From: G963664115 sp965263045
Lineage (GTDB): Bacteria; Acidobacteriota; Terriglobia; 20CM-2-55-15
Direction: 5' to 3'
Assembly (NCBI GenBank): GCA_965263045.1
Contig: CBDHGK010000041.1
Span: 2,604,001-2,668,000 of the forward strand
Length of the DNA: 64,000 bases
The translations under genes were made by a program, and so were the position numbers. Positions within the stretch are counted from its first letter, which is position 1. The number at the start of each line of letters is the position of its first letter. Positions 1-9,173 of the stretch are shown one piece after another. The notes below the pieces were generated by a model that searched no databases, was not told the origin of the DNA, and saw only the letters and a program-made list of their open reading frames with translations.

Positions 1-97
1 CGGCCTCGCTAGTTCCCCAATTTGCCTCTACAGCTCTTGGAGTTTTGGAAATTGGGGAATTAGGGCTCTGACCCCATTTTCGCCCTTGTTCGATCCT
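1..97. repeat. Intergenic end with long inverted repeat
   Basis: Short intergenic stretch after the broken DUF5916 gene. Positions 13-23 (TTCCCCAATTT) are exactly complementary to 49-59 with a 25-base loop, and the flank carries a GGGGTCAGAGCCC-like motif on the minus strand. Palindromes of this look often lie near REP-associated tyrosine transposases, but no such gene is in the window. It could also serve as a transcription end for the minus-strand gene. Confidence 0.45.
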
Positions 98-326
98 CTA
101 GAAATTGAACAGGTTTGTGAGCTTGAAAACGAGTCCACGTTGAAGTAGCTGACCGTTGTGGGTGTCACGCAGTTCGTTATAGACGAGGAAGAGGTCGCTT
201 AGAGGGTGATGGATGATGTTGAAACGAACGTTGGAGCTGACCTGCCGAGTATCGGCATTGTACTGAACAAAGGCGTTCAAAAATGCGCGCGGGCTAAACG
301 CATAAAGGAATCGGGCTCCCACTAGG
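98..326 (-). pseudogene. 3' part of IS-interrupted DUF5916 family gene
   Basis: This is the C-terminal 75 or so codons of the DUF5916 gene whose 5' part lies at 2179-4157. If the IS (327-2178) and one copy of the target duplication are removed, the reading frame joins without a gap: TSDLV from the right piece runs into GARFLYAFSPRAF here and on to a TAG stop at 98-100. The residues NIIHHPLSDLFLVYNE are typical of the last beta-strands of DUF5916 outer-membrane-like C-termini. A GTG at 320-322 could start translation of this piece, but that is unlikely to give a working protein. Confidence 0.85.
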
Positions 327-446
327 CCCTGAACAAGCGTGATTGATGAGGAATTGAAAGTGGAATAACCGCCGAAGTACCCGAAATGCCCCCTCTCCGT
401 GCGAAAAAAACCTTGGACAGATTCTTTGGAGAAGGAGGCATTTCAG

Positions 447-1979
447 ATGAACGATTATACGCGCAAGAACATGAGGAACCGCAAGCGGCGAATTGAGCGT
501 CGGCTTGGGGATCGGAATTGGAAAGATCAGGCGAAGCCGATGCTGTCGGCGCGCAACATCCGGTACGAGATGGGAGACCGGATGAGGGGTCTGTCGGTGG
601 GCGGCATCGGAATGATGCATCAGGTGGCGCGGCGGACCGGACTGATCGAAGCCATCGACAAGGACGTGCATGTGCTGAAGCGGCATCTGCCCTACCAGGA
701 ATCGGATCACGTGTTGAACATCGCCTACAACGCGTTGAGTGGGGGCACGTGTATGGAAGATATCGAACTGCGGCGCAATGACGAAGTGTATCTGGACGCG
801 TTGGGAGCACAGCGGATTCCGGATCCGACCACGGCGGGAGACTTCTGCCGGCGATTTGAGGAAGACGACGTGGAGTCGCTGATGGACACGTTCAATAAAG
901 TGCGGCTGAAAGTCTGGCGCCAGCAGCCCGATGCGTTTTTCGAGGAAGCGGTTCTGGAGGCGGACGGGACATTGGCCCCAACCACCGGAGAATGCAAAGA
1001 CGGGATGGACGTGGCCTACGACGGGACATGGGGTTATCACCCACTGTTGATTTCGCTGGCGAACACGGCCGAACCGTTATACCTGGTGAACCGGAGCGGC
1101 AACCGGCCCTCGCATGAGGGAGCGGCCAAACGGTTCGATCAGGCAATCGCGTTGTGCCAGCGTGCGGGGTTCGATCAGATCCTGCTGCGCGGGGACACCG
1201 ACTTCAGCCAGACCCGGTATTTGGATGGATGGGACGACCAGGGCGTGGGCTTCATCTTCGGCATCGACGCGATGAAAAACCTGGTGGCCCGGGCCGACCA
1301 ATTGGAGCCGGACTGCTGGGCGCGCCTGGAACGTCCCGCCAAGTACGAGGTAGCCAGCCAACCCCGCCAGCGTCCCGACAAGGTCAAGGAACGGATCGTT
1401 CGGGAGCGTGACTTTGAGAATATCCGCTTGCGGGGCGAGGATGTGGCCGAGTTTGCGTATCGGCCCGGAGCCTGCGATCGGGACTACCGCGTCGTTGTGG
1501 TGCGAAAGAATCTGTCGGTGGCCAAAGGGGAGCAGGTGTTGTTCGACGACATCCGGTACTTCTTCTACATTACCAACCGTGCGGATCCTGCGGATCAGAT
1601 CGTGATGCGTGCGAATCAACGGTGCAATCAAGAGAATCTTATTGAGCAGCTCAAGAACGGCGTACACGCCTTGGGGATGCCGGTCGGGGATCAGACCAGC
1701 AACTGGGCCTACATGGTGATGGCCTCACTGGCCTGGACACTGAAGGCGTGGTTTGCGTTATTGCTGCCCGAAACCGGACGTTGGGGCCAGAAGTATCAGG
1801 CCGAGAAGCAGACCGTGCTACGCATGGAGTTCAAAACGTTCCTGAACGCCTTCATGCTCGTGCCTTGCCAGCTCGTGCGTACTGGTCGGCGCATCGTCTT
1901 CCGGCTGATGGCCTGGAACCCGTGGTTGCCAGTCTTGTTTCGTGCCGTGGATGTGTTGCGTCAACCTCTGCGATGCTGA
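447..1979 (+). CDS. IS1380-family transposase (type A, copy 1)
   Basis: DDE transposase of 510 residues that cuts and joins the ends of its own element. The upstream ATG at 399 is in frame, but ATG 447 has a strong ribosome site (AAGGAGG at 432-438) at good spacing, so I start there. The conserved IS1380 core YDGTWGYHPLLISLANT is present. Candidate catalytic acids lie in LEADGTL, LLRGDTDFS and the C-terminal NQENLIEQLKNG. The gene is intact and nearly identical to two other copies in the window, so the element was probably active recently. The long minus-strand open frame across it (294-1040) is a shadow. Confidence 0.93.
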   Translation: MNDYTRKNMRNRKRRIERRLGDRNWKDQAKPMLSARNIRYEMGDRMRGLSVGGIGMMHQVARRTGLIEAIDKDVHVLKRHLPYQESDHVLNIAYNALSGGTCMEDIELRRNDEVYLDALGAQRIPDPTTAGDFCRRFEEDDVESLMDTFNKVRLKVWRQQPDAFFEEAVLEADGTLAPTTGECKDGMDVAYDGTWGYHPLLISLANTAEPLYLVNRSGNRPSHEGAAKRFDQAIALCQRAGFDQILLRGDTDFSQTRYLDGWDDQGVGFIFGIDAMKNLVARADQLEPDCWARLERPAKYEVASQPRQRPDKVKERIVRERDFENIRLRGEDVAEFAYRPGACDRDYRVVVVRKNLSVAKGEQVLFDDIRYFFYITNRADPADQIVMRANQRCNQENLIEQLKNGVHALGMPVGDQTSNWAYMVMASLAWTLKAWFALLLPETGRWGQKYQAEKQTVLRMEFKTFLNAFMLVPCQLVRTGRRIVFRLMAWNPWLPVLFRAVDVLRQPLRC

Positions 1980-2130
1980 CCCGATCATGGATCTGAGCCC
2001 GGGCGGTCGAGGTCTCGGTTTCTTTCAACCCTTCAAACAGACACGGCGAGGCGGCAACTGAAACAGATACAACACGAACCGCATACCTGGAAAAAGCGAT
2101 CTGGGAACGGGAGCTTATGCCTCCAATTTT

Positions 2131-2149
2131 ACGGCCGTGAACCGGCCGT
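2131..2149 (+). terminator. Hairpin near the right end of IS1380-A
   Basis: ACGGCCG (2131-2137) and CGGCCGT (2143-2149) form a perfect 7-bp stem with a 5-base loop, about 150 bases after the transposase stop. It recurs in copies 2 (near 46670-46688) and 3 (near 52463-52481). There is no long T-run, so terminator function is an inference; it could instead limit read-through into the transposase from outside. Confidence 0.4.
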
Positions 2150-2178
2150 TTGTCCACTGGTTATGCGCTTGTTTTGGG

Positions 2179-4157
2179 ACTAGGTCTGACGTAAATTTCC
2201 CTTCAGCCAGATTCACCTGATTGCGTGTGTATTCGATGTCCGTTTTGAAATTGACGTTCGGCTTCCAGCTCACGCCACCGGTGAACGACTGGCGTCGACC
2301 GCTCCAGAACTCACCCCATTCGACGCTCCCGTTCCCGCTGATCTTCCCCCCCGGATTGCTGGACGCCGTCGCTGCATAGCCCGTGTAACCGTAGTCGCCC
2401 TGCCGGATCGAGACGCTGGGGTGAATCGGGAACGGTTCCCTGAGCCGATCGAAGGTCCGGATCACTTGAAAATCGACGGACCCATTGTTCTCGAAGCGAA
2501 TGCCGAGATTGAGACCCTCCTCGCGCGTCTCGATCTCTTCGGTCGCTCCACCTTCGTAGTAGTTGAACGCAAGGGCCATCACGAGGTTTCGAAACAACGG
2601 ACTGCTCTCAATTAGAGGATTCCAGGAAACGTCGCCCCTGTAATGCGTGTTATCTCCCCGGCGAACAAATCCCACCTCGGGATTGAAATTCGTCTGGATT
2701 TCGTTGTAACCCGCCGCCACGATCAACTCGTCATCACGCCAGGCGACTTCGAATTGCCGCGCCTGGTTGCCCCCGGACAGGCTTGGCGTGTCGCTTCGAA
2801 GGAAGAAAGAGTCGAATTCCAGACGCTCATAAAACTGGAGATGCATGTCGACACCGTAGACACGGTTGTAGTCCCCATCCACCTCCGATTCACGGCCCGT
2901 CACCATGCCTCCAACCCATGAATTCGTCAGGAACCGCCTCTTGAGCCGCCCCACCAGGTAGTTGTTTGACGGCGTCTGGCCCTGGCTCTGGGTCTTCATC
3001 ATCAGAAAGCCCGCATCATAAGGACCAACCTGACCTGTCACGCGGGTGCCGCCGACAATCGGAATCGGCGTTCCCTGAGAGCTCAGTCCGATGCGTCTGC
3101 TGAAAAACGGGACCAGGTTGTCTCCACCGCCAAAAGCAAACGTCCCTGCATTTTCGAGAAAGAAATCCCTCTTTTCGGGAAAGAAGAGATTGAAGCGCGT
3201 CAGATTGACCTGTTGCTGGTCCACTTCCACCTGCGCGAAATCGGTTCGGTAGGTGGCGTCCAGAGTGAGCGACGGCGTCAGACTGTACTTTAGATCCACA
3301 CCACCGTCGTAATCGCTGTCCGAGTCGAAGTCGCCAAAAGGGTCATCGGACGGTCGAACCTGGGTGAATCCAGCGGTCACAAAGGGCGTGACCTTCAAAT
3401 TTCGGCCCTGGCGGATGTTCTCCAATCCTTGCAGCGTCCCATACTGGGACACCCTCGACAAATCGAAGCGCACCGGAATCGGGGACCAGTCGCTTTCTTC
3501 GTTGATCCGAAGAATATTGCGATTCATATTGATGCCCCACTCCTGGGACGTCGAACTCGCAAACCGAAGCGTCTTGAAGGGAATGACGAACTCGGCGATC
3601 CATCCTTCCGAGTTCCGTCTGACCTGAACGTCCCACACACCGTCCCAGTCCGCGTTAAACACACCCGGGCTGGTCTGGAAATCCGCTTTCGCACCTGCTG
3701 GATTGGTCGTGAAGAGAAAGCCGGACTGCAGATCGTGGAGGCTGTCGATGGCTACGGTAAAGATGTCCCCGCCCACATAGTTAAAGTCTTCTTCCAATTC
3801 GTTGACCACGATGTTCGCCGCATCCGAGTCGTAGCAGATGACACCGACGTAGAGGTTGTCTTCATCGAAGAGGAAGCGGGCTTCGGTGTGTTCGGCGGAT
3901 ACAGCGCCCGGGTTGGGTCGTCGTTGAACAAATTCTGTGGCTGGAATTGCCAACTCCCAGGCTGCCTCGTCGAGGGCGCCGTCCAGCGAGATGGCCTCCG
4001 TAATCCGAACGGCAGTGACAACGCGGTCCAAACGCGCTGCTTCGTAGTCGACAACAACCGGAGAAAATGGATCGGGCGCAATCTGAGCGTATGCACCTAC
4101 CGTCATCAGGATTCCGACGATGGCGTAACGGCAGGGCGTTCCGATCAAGGCAAACAT
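2179..4157 (-). pseudogene. 5' part of IS-interrupted DUF5916 family gene
   Basis: N-terminal 660 or so codons of a DUF5916 protein. An N-terminal family-9 carbohydrate-binding-like domain (AISLDGALDEAAWELA) is followed by a long predicted outer-membrane-type region (FFPEKRDFFLENAGTFAFGG is a family hallmark). I start at ATG 4157 because MFALIGTPCRYAIVGILM reads as an export signal; an in-frame ATG lies at 4316 but adds an unlikely 53-residue leader. The native frame ends at the target duplication 2179-2184. Read-through into the IS adds an unrelated tail and stops at 2115. The remaining 75 codons lie beyond the IS at 98-326. The role of the family is not established; it resembles surface or outer-membrane proteins. 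Confidence 0.85.
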
Positions 4158-4364
4158 TTCAGCACACGAGTCTAACCCGCATAGATAAATTCTCGTGCAA
4201 ACCGGGTTTTGTAGGCCTTGACTCAATGCTGCGTTGTCATCAAGTACAGAACTCGAAACCTCGCTCTTCTTGTCGTACTCCGACGGAGTGCTTGTGCCTT
4301 GGCCGGGCATGAACACATATGGTTGAGGTCCGGGTACACCTTGATCGTCACGTCAGAGCGTTCA

Positions 4365-4589
4365 TCAAGCGCCCTCTCCCAATTCGTTATTTCCAAGCAA
4401 AGCGTCTCCTATTGACTCCTTCAGGACCGTAATGTTCTGAAGCTGGGCAAAACGTGCAGCGTACTCGCGTCTGCCTTTCTCGTATCGGAGAACAGCAATA
4501 CCGCGTTCGGCAAGGTCATACCTTAAGTCTCGCAAGGGCTCGGTCGGGCCGCCGAGCGACCTGGCCCCGCGCGCCGGATGACACAACAC
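4365..4589 (-). pseudogene. Fragment of an alpha/beta hydrolase
   Basis: The frame contains GPTEPLRDLRYDLAERGIAV followed by LRYEKGRREYAARF, which matches the region after the nucleophile-side HGSGP loop of secreted alpha/beta hydrolases of the dienelactone-hydrolase type (usually LRYDKRT). Both ends of the family domain are missing, so this is a remnant of roughly 60 codons. It lies between the broken DUF5916 gene and a dispersed repeat, in an otherwise gene-free stretch (4158-4788). Family placement is by recall of the motif only. Confidence 0.5.
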
Positions 4590-4652
4590 CCATGCGCAGA
4601 CATCGTCAGCGCTGCGGTAGTTGTCAGAAGCTGCTTGAACCGTTTGTCCGCC
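4577..4652 (+). repeat. Dispersed repeat DR1, copy C (no IS inside)
   Basis: This stretch aligns with the sequences flanking IS1380-A copies 2 and 3 (CACCCAT, ATCGTCAGCGCTGC, then GTCAGAAGCTGCTTGAACC). At the point where the other copies carry ACTAGT plus the IS, it reads GGTAGT and is uninterrupted. It is the most diverged of the four copies seen. Confidence 0.6.
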
Positions 4653-4788
4653 GGCCAGGGTCTACACGAAGGGATGGGTCTTCTTTGAGGAGACCGAAGT
4701 TTTGGCACCATAAGTCGGGTGGTTTCGTATGAAACGATGATCCAGCTATTTTCCGGGTGAACGGCCCACCGACCAGGGTCAGATGTAC

Positions 4789-5713
4789 TCACCGGATGGG
4801 AAATATGATGAAGCTGTCGTGGACTTCCGCCCGGGGCTCATCTCCGATCGCATCGAGCGCCTGGTTCAGTTCGAGCAGGTGGGAAGACTGCAACTGCAAA
4901 GGATGTTCATCTGGCTGATGCTGTGTTCCGATCGGGTAGTCGACGCCAGAACGGCTTGACATCTCGATATGTGTACCCAGAATGTAGGACACAGTTCTGG
5001 ACCGCGTAAATTCGACCAACCTGCTGATGCTGTCCTTAATATGCGGTCCAATCCCGGATGTACAGGCGACCCGGATACAGCGTGTCCCCGGTTAGTAAAA
5101 TCTGCGTCTGACGGTCATAGATCGCCACGTGGCTCTCCTCGTGGCCGGGAATTGGAATGACGTCGAGTATTCTCCCACCCAGATCAAACTCGACGTTCTC
5201 TAGCGGCCAGTCGGAAATACCGAACGCAGCCTGGACGGCTTCGACACTCGCACCGACAGTTAGCGTTTGATCCCGATTCTCAAATTGACGATCGCCTGCC
5301 ACGTGGTCTCCGTGGCCATGCGAGTGGCTGACGACGAGTTCCACCCCCTCGCCACCTCGACGCTCTCGCCAACGCTCGATAATATCGTCGACGGAGCTTC
5401 GGATTCCATCGGACCCAGCCACGGGACCCGTGTCCTGCATCAGCGCGCGTTCGTCCCCCAGGAGGAGGTAGATAAACGGGGCCTCGTAATGGATGCACTT
5501 GTTCTGACGCAGGATCCATGTGCTGTCGTTAAACCGGTGCACCTGAACGGGCGGATCCTGATTCTCGCCACAGTCCTCGCTGCCGTGAATCCACGGAACG
5601 TTCAACCGGGCGGAACCGTTCGATTGTTGTAGCTGTCGAGAAAATACAACATCAGTCACGAAAGGCGCACATGCAAGAAACGACACACACAGAAACAGTC
5701 CTCGGACCACCAT
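4789..5713 (-). pseudogene. MBL-fold hydrolase gene with a one-base frameshift
   Basis: Encodes an exported metallo-beta-lactamase-fold hydrolase. The first frame runs from ATG 5713 to a TAA at about 5036-5038, with a signal peptide and the zinc motif SHSHGHGDHVAGD, then GHEESHVAIYD and GDTLYPGRLYIRDWTAY. The protein continues in the next frame as KDSISRLVEFTRSRTV, GTHIEMSSRSGVDYPIG and so on to TGA 4789-4791. Dropping one T from the TATTAAGG run near 5036-5041 restores a single frame of about 307 codons. Real pseudogene or assembly error cannot be told apart here. The substrate is unknown. Confidence 0.8.
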
Positions 5714-5916
5714 GGTTCGACATTATACCCGGCGCCTGAGCTTAAACTGGCCGCGGCACTGGTGGGACAGTTTCACCTCCGGGCTTGGAATCCGGCGCAC
5801 GCCACACGTCGGCGTTGACACTCTTGCCGGGAAAGCGCGGGGCTTCGCCGTGTGCGGGTGTTATGGCCGATTCCATTGAAAAGACAGGACTGCAGCCAGG
5901 CTGCAGGGAAATGATT

Positions 5917-5983
5917 CAGGACAGACACCAATCGCGCGACGCGGCCCATCGAGATCGCCCGCGAGACTCCGGTGTCTGTCCTG
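5917..5983. repeat. Long-loop inverted repeat (CAGGACAGACACC)
   Basis: CAGGACAGACACC at 5917-5929 is perfectly complementary to 5971-5983 with a 41-base loop. It resembles the palindromes that accompany REP-associated transposases in many genomes (inference). It lies in the 5714-5994 gap, where I see no gene. Confidence 0.5.
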
Positions 5984-5994
5984 GGACTGGCTAG

Positions 5995-6263
5995 TGACCT
6001 GTACCACCCGAATCGGGACCAGGGCCGATGGGTCTTGCCGGAGAGATCGAGGCGCGAGACGAAAGTCGATGTCTTCACATCGACGACGGCTCACAACGAA
6101 GATATCGCCGGCAACCCCCATCGGCCCAGAGGGTTCGGGCGAAACGGCATTGTCTTCGTCGTCGTCAGCTCCTCGCAATGTCGAAGCATTTACTCGTCGC
6201 CGACTCCTAGAATCCAACGCCGTTTGGCCCGAACGCTGGTCCCGATTTGGGTGGTATAGGCCA
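5995..6263. mobile_element. MITE-like element, family B, copy 1
   Basis: A 269-bp element with terminal inverted repeats (TGACCTGTACCACCCGAATC left, TGGCCTATACCACCCAAATC right when complemented), flanked by CTAG on both sides (5991-5994, 6264-6267). It has no coding capacity. The interior shares GTTCGGGCGAAACGG and TCCTCGCAATG with the family A elements. The right-hand CTAG contains the stop codon of the neighbouring lectin-like gene. Confidence 0.75.
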
Positions 6264-6911
6264 CTAGTCTGTAGCGAAGCAGTAAAGGAGCCCGTCACCC
6301 CCCGAGCCGCGGAGTGCATCCTGACCGCAACCCCGTGATCCGTGCGCGGAATTCCACGACGTGTTGCCACCACCACTGCGATCGTGGTGACCGACGATCG
6401 CACTCCCGTCGCCACTGTTTGTCCAGTTGTTGCACGTCATGTCTGAAGCCCGTCCGTCGGAGTTCGAACCTGTCAGGATATCGTGCCGGTTGGGCTGATC
6501 GCCTCGGCCGTTGATCACTTCACCGGTTTGGCTGATTGCCGTGCCCTTGTGCAGGTTGTTCCGGTCGCGCTGGACGTCACCATGCAGGTCCGCCACATTG
6601 CGGGCGATCATATCACCGCTGGCGTTGTACCAGGGACCGTTGCCGATGCGGTCCCGCGCGTTGACACCGCCCGGACCGCTCGTGCTCAGATACGCCCGCC
6701 AGGTACTGTCAGAACCGGCGGCTTCGGCCAGCGACTGGCAGTGCGCATCGGCCCCTGCCAACCCACCCAGATCGGCGCCGTTACCGGGGCCGACGCTGGT
6801 AATGAAGAAACTCATGGGTTGTGGCGCGTCCTGACCACGCTCGGCGTTTCCCGGTTGAACCGCCAGTAACAGAAGCACGGTGGCGGCGAATGCGAATTGA
6901 ATCTTTTTCAT
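6264..6911 (-). CDS. Secreted lectin-like protein
   Basis: A 215-residue exported protein: signal peptide MKKIQFAFAATVLLLLAVQP, then a domain starting FFITSVGPGNGADLGGLAGAD. It contains WRAYLSTSG, RIGNGPWYNASG, NGRGDQPNRHDILTGS, TCNNWT and HGSRGCGQ. This is the pattern of the small secreted proteins often annotated as lectin (C-type-lectin or endostatin-like fold). Conserved cysteines probably form disulfides outside the cytoplasm. ATG 6911 is preceded by GAGGAG at good spacing. The TAG stop lies inside the CTAG target of the adjacent MITE, so the insertion left the protein intact. The ligand is unknown. Confidence 0.75.
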   Translation of the reverse strand: MKKIQFAFAATVLLLLAVQPGNAERGQDAPQPMSFFITSVGPGNGADLGGLAGADAHCQSLAEAAGSDSTWRAYLSTSGPGGVNARDRIGNGPWYNASGDMIARNVADLHGDVQRDRNNLHKGTAISQTGEVINGRGDQPNRHDILTGSNSDGRASDMTCNNWTNSGDGSAIVGHHDRSGGGNTSWNSAHGSRGCGQDALRGSGGDGLLYCFATD

Positions 6912-7621
6912 ATGTTGATCTCCTCATTGGATGGCGACTTTACGCCCCAGTTTGGTGTCCCTCCCTCTCCAGACTTCACCCAGACCGCCCTTACCTTGCG
7001 GAAACAAAATTTCGTTGCGGGCGAGTCTGGTGCCGGATTGCACGAGCTGGCTGCTGAAAAACCATTTTTCTTGGCAGCCTGCGGCGCGGCATAGGACGTG
7101 CCGCCGTTTTCAACGGCTTACAGCCATTGAAAACGTGCTAGTTAAATGAGACTACACGCTGGCCTTCAGGTCAATGGAGCACTGACATTGACACATTAAC
7201 AATGAAAAAGGAATGTGGATTGTTGCCGGGGAGCGCGTCAGGACATAAAGCGATAGCTGGACCTTCTGAGAATGCGCTTTGTTGGGGATTGAGATTGGGT
7301 TTGTAGAAGATAAGCTTGGATGGGGTCTCATTGCCTTGATGCCTTCATCGACGATGACGACACAATACAACAAGCAATGGCTTGCAGTTGCCCGACTGAG
7401 AGGAGAGACTAAAAACACGTGAAGGTCGGGAACGTGGCAGATTCGGTCGCACGGTCCAGGAGAGACGGCGTAGGGGTCAGTGATACGGACATCAGCGATA
7501 CTCACTTGACCCGCACCCGCATTGCGAGCCCGAACATGGGCCGCATCGAGTTGGCCGAACATAGTCCGGAGGCCCCGCATTACAAGGCCAACCAGAATTG
7601 GAAATGAGAAGGAGAATCGAG
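6912..7621. other. Gene-poor stretch with one hairpin
   Basis: About 700 bp between divergently oriented genes. GTTTTCAACGGC (7106-7117) and GCCATTGAAAAC (7123-7134) form a hairpin with a 5-base loop and one mismatch. A 142-codon minus-strand frame (7152-7580) matches nothing I recognise and has odd composition, so I do not call it. The promoters of both flanking genes must lie here. Confidence 0.4.
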
Positions 7622-8704
7622 ATGAGCGTTTCAGGATTCGTGAGGTTCCCTCTGATGGTAGTGGTCGCCGCCGTCGGGATTGTCCTACCCGCGACGAGTG
7701 TTCAAACGCAACAGCGAGCTGGCACTGTTGATACGGAAAGAGTTGAGCCCGTCAACAGCGGCGCCAATCCTTATCGCGTCATCCGGGACTGGGCACAGCT
7801 CAATCTAGAGGCAAGACCGTGGGGCGGTTCCAACGGCGTGGCCATCGACCGCGATGGCAGATCTGTCTGGGCCGTCGACCGATGCTCACCCGGCACGACC
7901 CCGGGCTGTGCCGACAGCCAGGCGAACCCCGTCCACCATTTCGATGAGTCCGGGGAAGAGATCATGAGCTTTGGCGGCGGGATGTTCGTCTGGCCGCACG
8001 GCATCCATGTCGACCGGGACGGAAACGTGTGGGTCGCCGACGCACGTGCTGAGGGCAACAAGGGAAGTGTCGTCGTCAAGTTCAGTCCTGAAGGCCGGGT
8101 CCTCATGACGCTTGGGACACCGGGACTGGCCGGAAACCCTCCCGAAGCTCTGACGGACCCGACGAGCCTCGTGACCGACCCGACAAATGGTGACGTGTAC
8201 GTGGCGGAGAGCCATACCAGCGTTAACGATTCCAACCTCGTCGGCCGCATTTCCGTTTTCGACAGAGACGGAATGTTTCTCAGAGTCATTGGCCAGACCG
8301 GAACAGGACCGGGGGAGTTCCGGACGCCGCATGCGCTCGCATTCGACTCCCAGGGCCGGCTCATCGTCGCCGATCGCCACAACCATCGCATCCAGATACT
8401 GACCAAGGACGGCAGCTTCATCCGCGAATACTTCGACTTCGGGCGCGTCAGCGGACTGGCCGTCGACAGCAACGACGTCATCTACACGGCCGACTCCGAA
8501 TCGAGGGAATCGACTCACCCGGGCTGGCTGCGGGGGATCCGGATCGGCAGCCTCCAGGACGGGGAGGTGACGATGTTCATTCCGGCACACTCGTCGGATG
8601 CTGCAGAGGGTGCGATGGGAGAAGGCATTGCCATCGACCCCGAAGGCAATATCTACACGGCGGAAGCACAGCTGCGGGGCGTCACGAAGTACGTCGAGAA
8701 CTAG
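7622..8704 (+). CDS. Exported NHL-repeat beta-propeller protein
   Basis: A 360-residue protein with an N-terminal signal segment (FVRFPLMVVVAAVGIVLPATS) and about six NHL-type blades, for example GVAIDRDGRSVWAVDRC, WPHGIHVDRDGNVWVADAR, PHALAFDSQGRLIVADRHN and GIAIDPEGNIYTAEAQL. I start at ATG 7622 because AGGAG lies 8 bases upstream; ATGs at 7598 and 7604 lack a ribosome site. It resembles propellers of the peptidylglycine-lyase and SMP-30-like group, but no catalytic set is evident, so an enzymatic role is open. The stop codon TAG (8702-8704) is part of the CTAG at which a MITE inserted directly downstream. Confidence 0.82.
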   Translation: MSVSGFVRFPLMVVVAAVGIVLPATSVQTQQRAGTVDTERVEPVNSGANPYRVIRDWAQLNLEARPWGGSNGVAIDRDGRSVWAVDRCSPGTTPGCADSQANPVHHFDESGEEIMSFGGGMFVWPHGIHVDRDGNVWVADARAEGNKGSVVVKFSPEGRVLMTLGTPGLAGNPPEALTDPTSLVTDPTNGDVYVAESHTSVNDSNLVGRISVFDRDGMFLRVIGQTGTGPGEFRTPHALAFDSQGRLIVADRHNHRIQILTKDGSFIREYFDFGRVSGLAVDSNDVIYTADSESRESTHPGWLRGIRIGSLQDGEVTMFIPAHSSDAAEGAMGEGIAIDPEGNIYTAEAQLRGVTKYVEN

Positions 8705-9037
8705 CAGCCCGTGGCAGAAGTCTCGCGGGCCGCGCACAGGGGTCTTCGGGTTACAGGCGCAAAGTGAGGAGCGGGCACCGAGGATTGAAACCGAGGCCGC
8801 GGGCGCTGGTTTTTCATCGTGACCTGCATTACTTAATGCCGGACAAAGCCTGCGGGGCGCCTGCGGCCTCCGTTTGAAACGTCGGTGGCCCCCCTGTGCC
8901 CAAGGGGTTACGGCGAAACGGGGCCGTCTTCGTTGTCGCCGACTCCTCGCAATGAATGAGCATTGCAGCGTCGTCGCCTCCTAGAATCCGGCCCTGTTTG
9001 GCCGTAACGCGACCCGCGAAACTTCTGCCACGGGCTG
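8705..9037. mobile_element. MITE-like element, family A, copy 1
   Basis: A 333-bp non-coding element with inverted ends CAGCCCGTGGCAGAAGT / ACTTCTGCCACGGGCTG. It is preceded by CTAG (8701-8704) and followed by CTTAG, an imperfect duplication that suggests age. The interior carries a small hairpin (GCAATG...CATTGC near 8950-8970) and the core GGCGAAACGGGGCCGTCTTC, shared with the other copies. Confidence 0.78.
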
Positions 9038-9173
9038 CTTAGCAACCCGTGAATGATCGCGCTTCGCCGTTGGAAACGTCCGTACGTGTTGCATCGGCCG
9101 GTTGAAACTGCAGCCATAAGCAGAAGTAGACTACAGTCAGTATTCACGCTGGCGAGCATTTGGGAGAAGCAGA

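Larger units (their letters stand above)
327..2178 (+). mobile_element. IS1380-family element, type A, copy 1
   Basis: An 1852-bp insertion sequence with short terminal inverted repeats, CCCTGAACAAGCG on the left and the complement of CCCAAAACAAGCG on the right. It is flanked by a direct repeat ACTAGG (321-326 and 2179-2184). The exact duplication length (5 or 6 bp) is ambiguous, because the A before CTAG is common to all three copies. Copies 2 and 3 (44866-46717 and 50659-52510) have the same length. I saw only a couple of base differences from copy 1 (GGATCAG versus GGACCAG near 1593; GGTCTCGG versus GGTCCCGG near 2011). It interrupts a DUF5916 gene. Confidence 0.93.

Noticed and set aside
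294..1040. 248-codon minus-strand frame, repeated in the other IS1380-A copies (44776-45579, 50464-51372)
   Set aside because: It is antisense to the transposase, has no family resemblance, and is repeated only because the IS is repeated.
3429..4175. 248-codon plus-strand frame
   Set aside because: Antisense shadow of the DUF5916 gene; no ribosome site or family.
7152..7580. 142-codon minus-strand frame
   Set aside because: No recognisable domain, no clear ribosome site, and a Cys/Ser/Ile mix unlike its neighbours.
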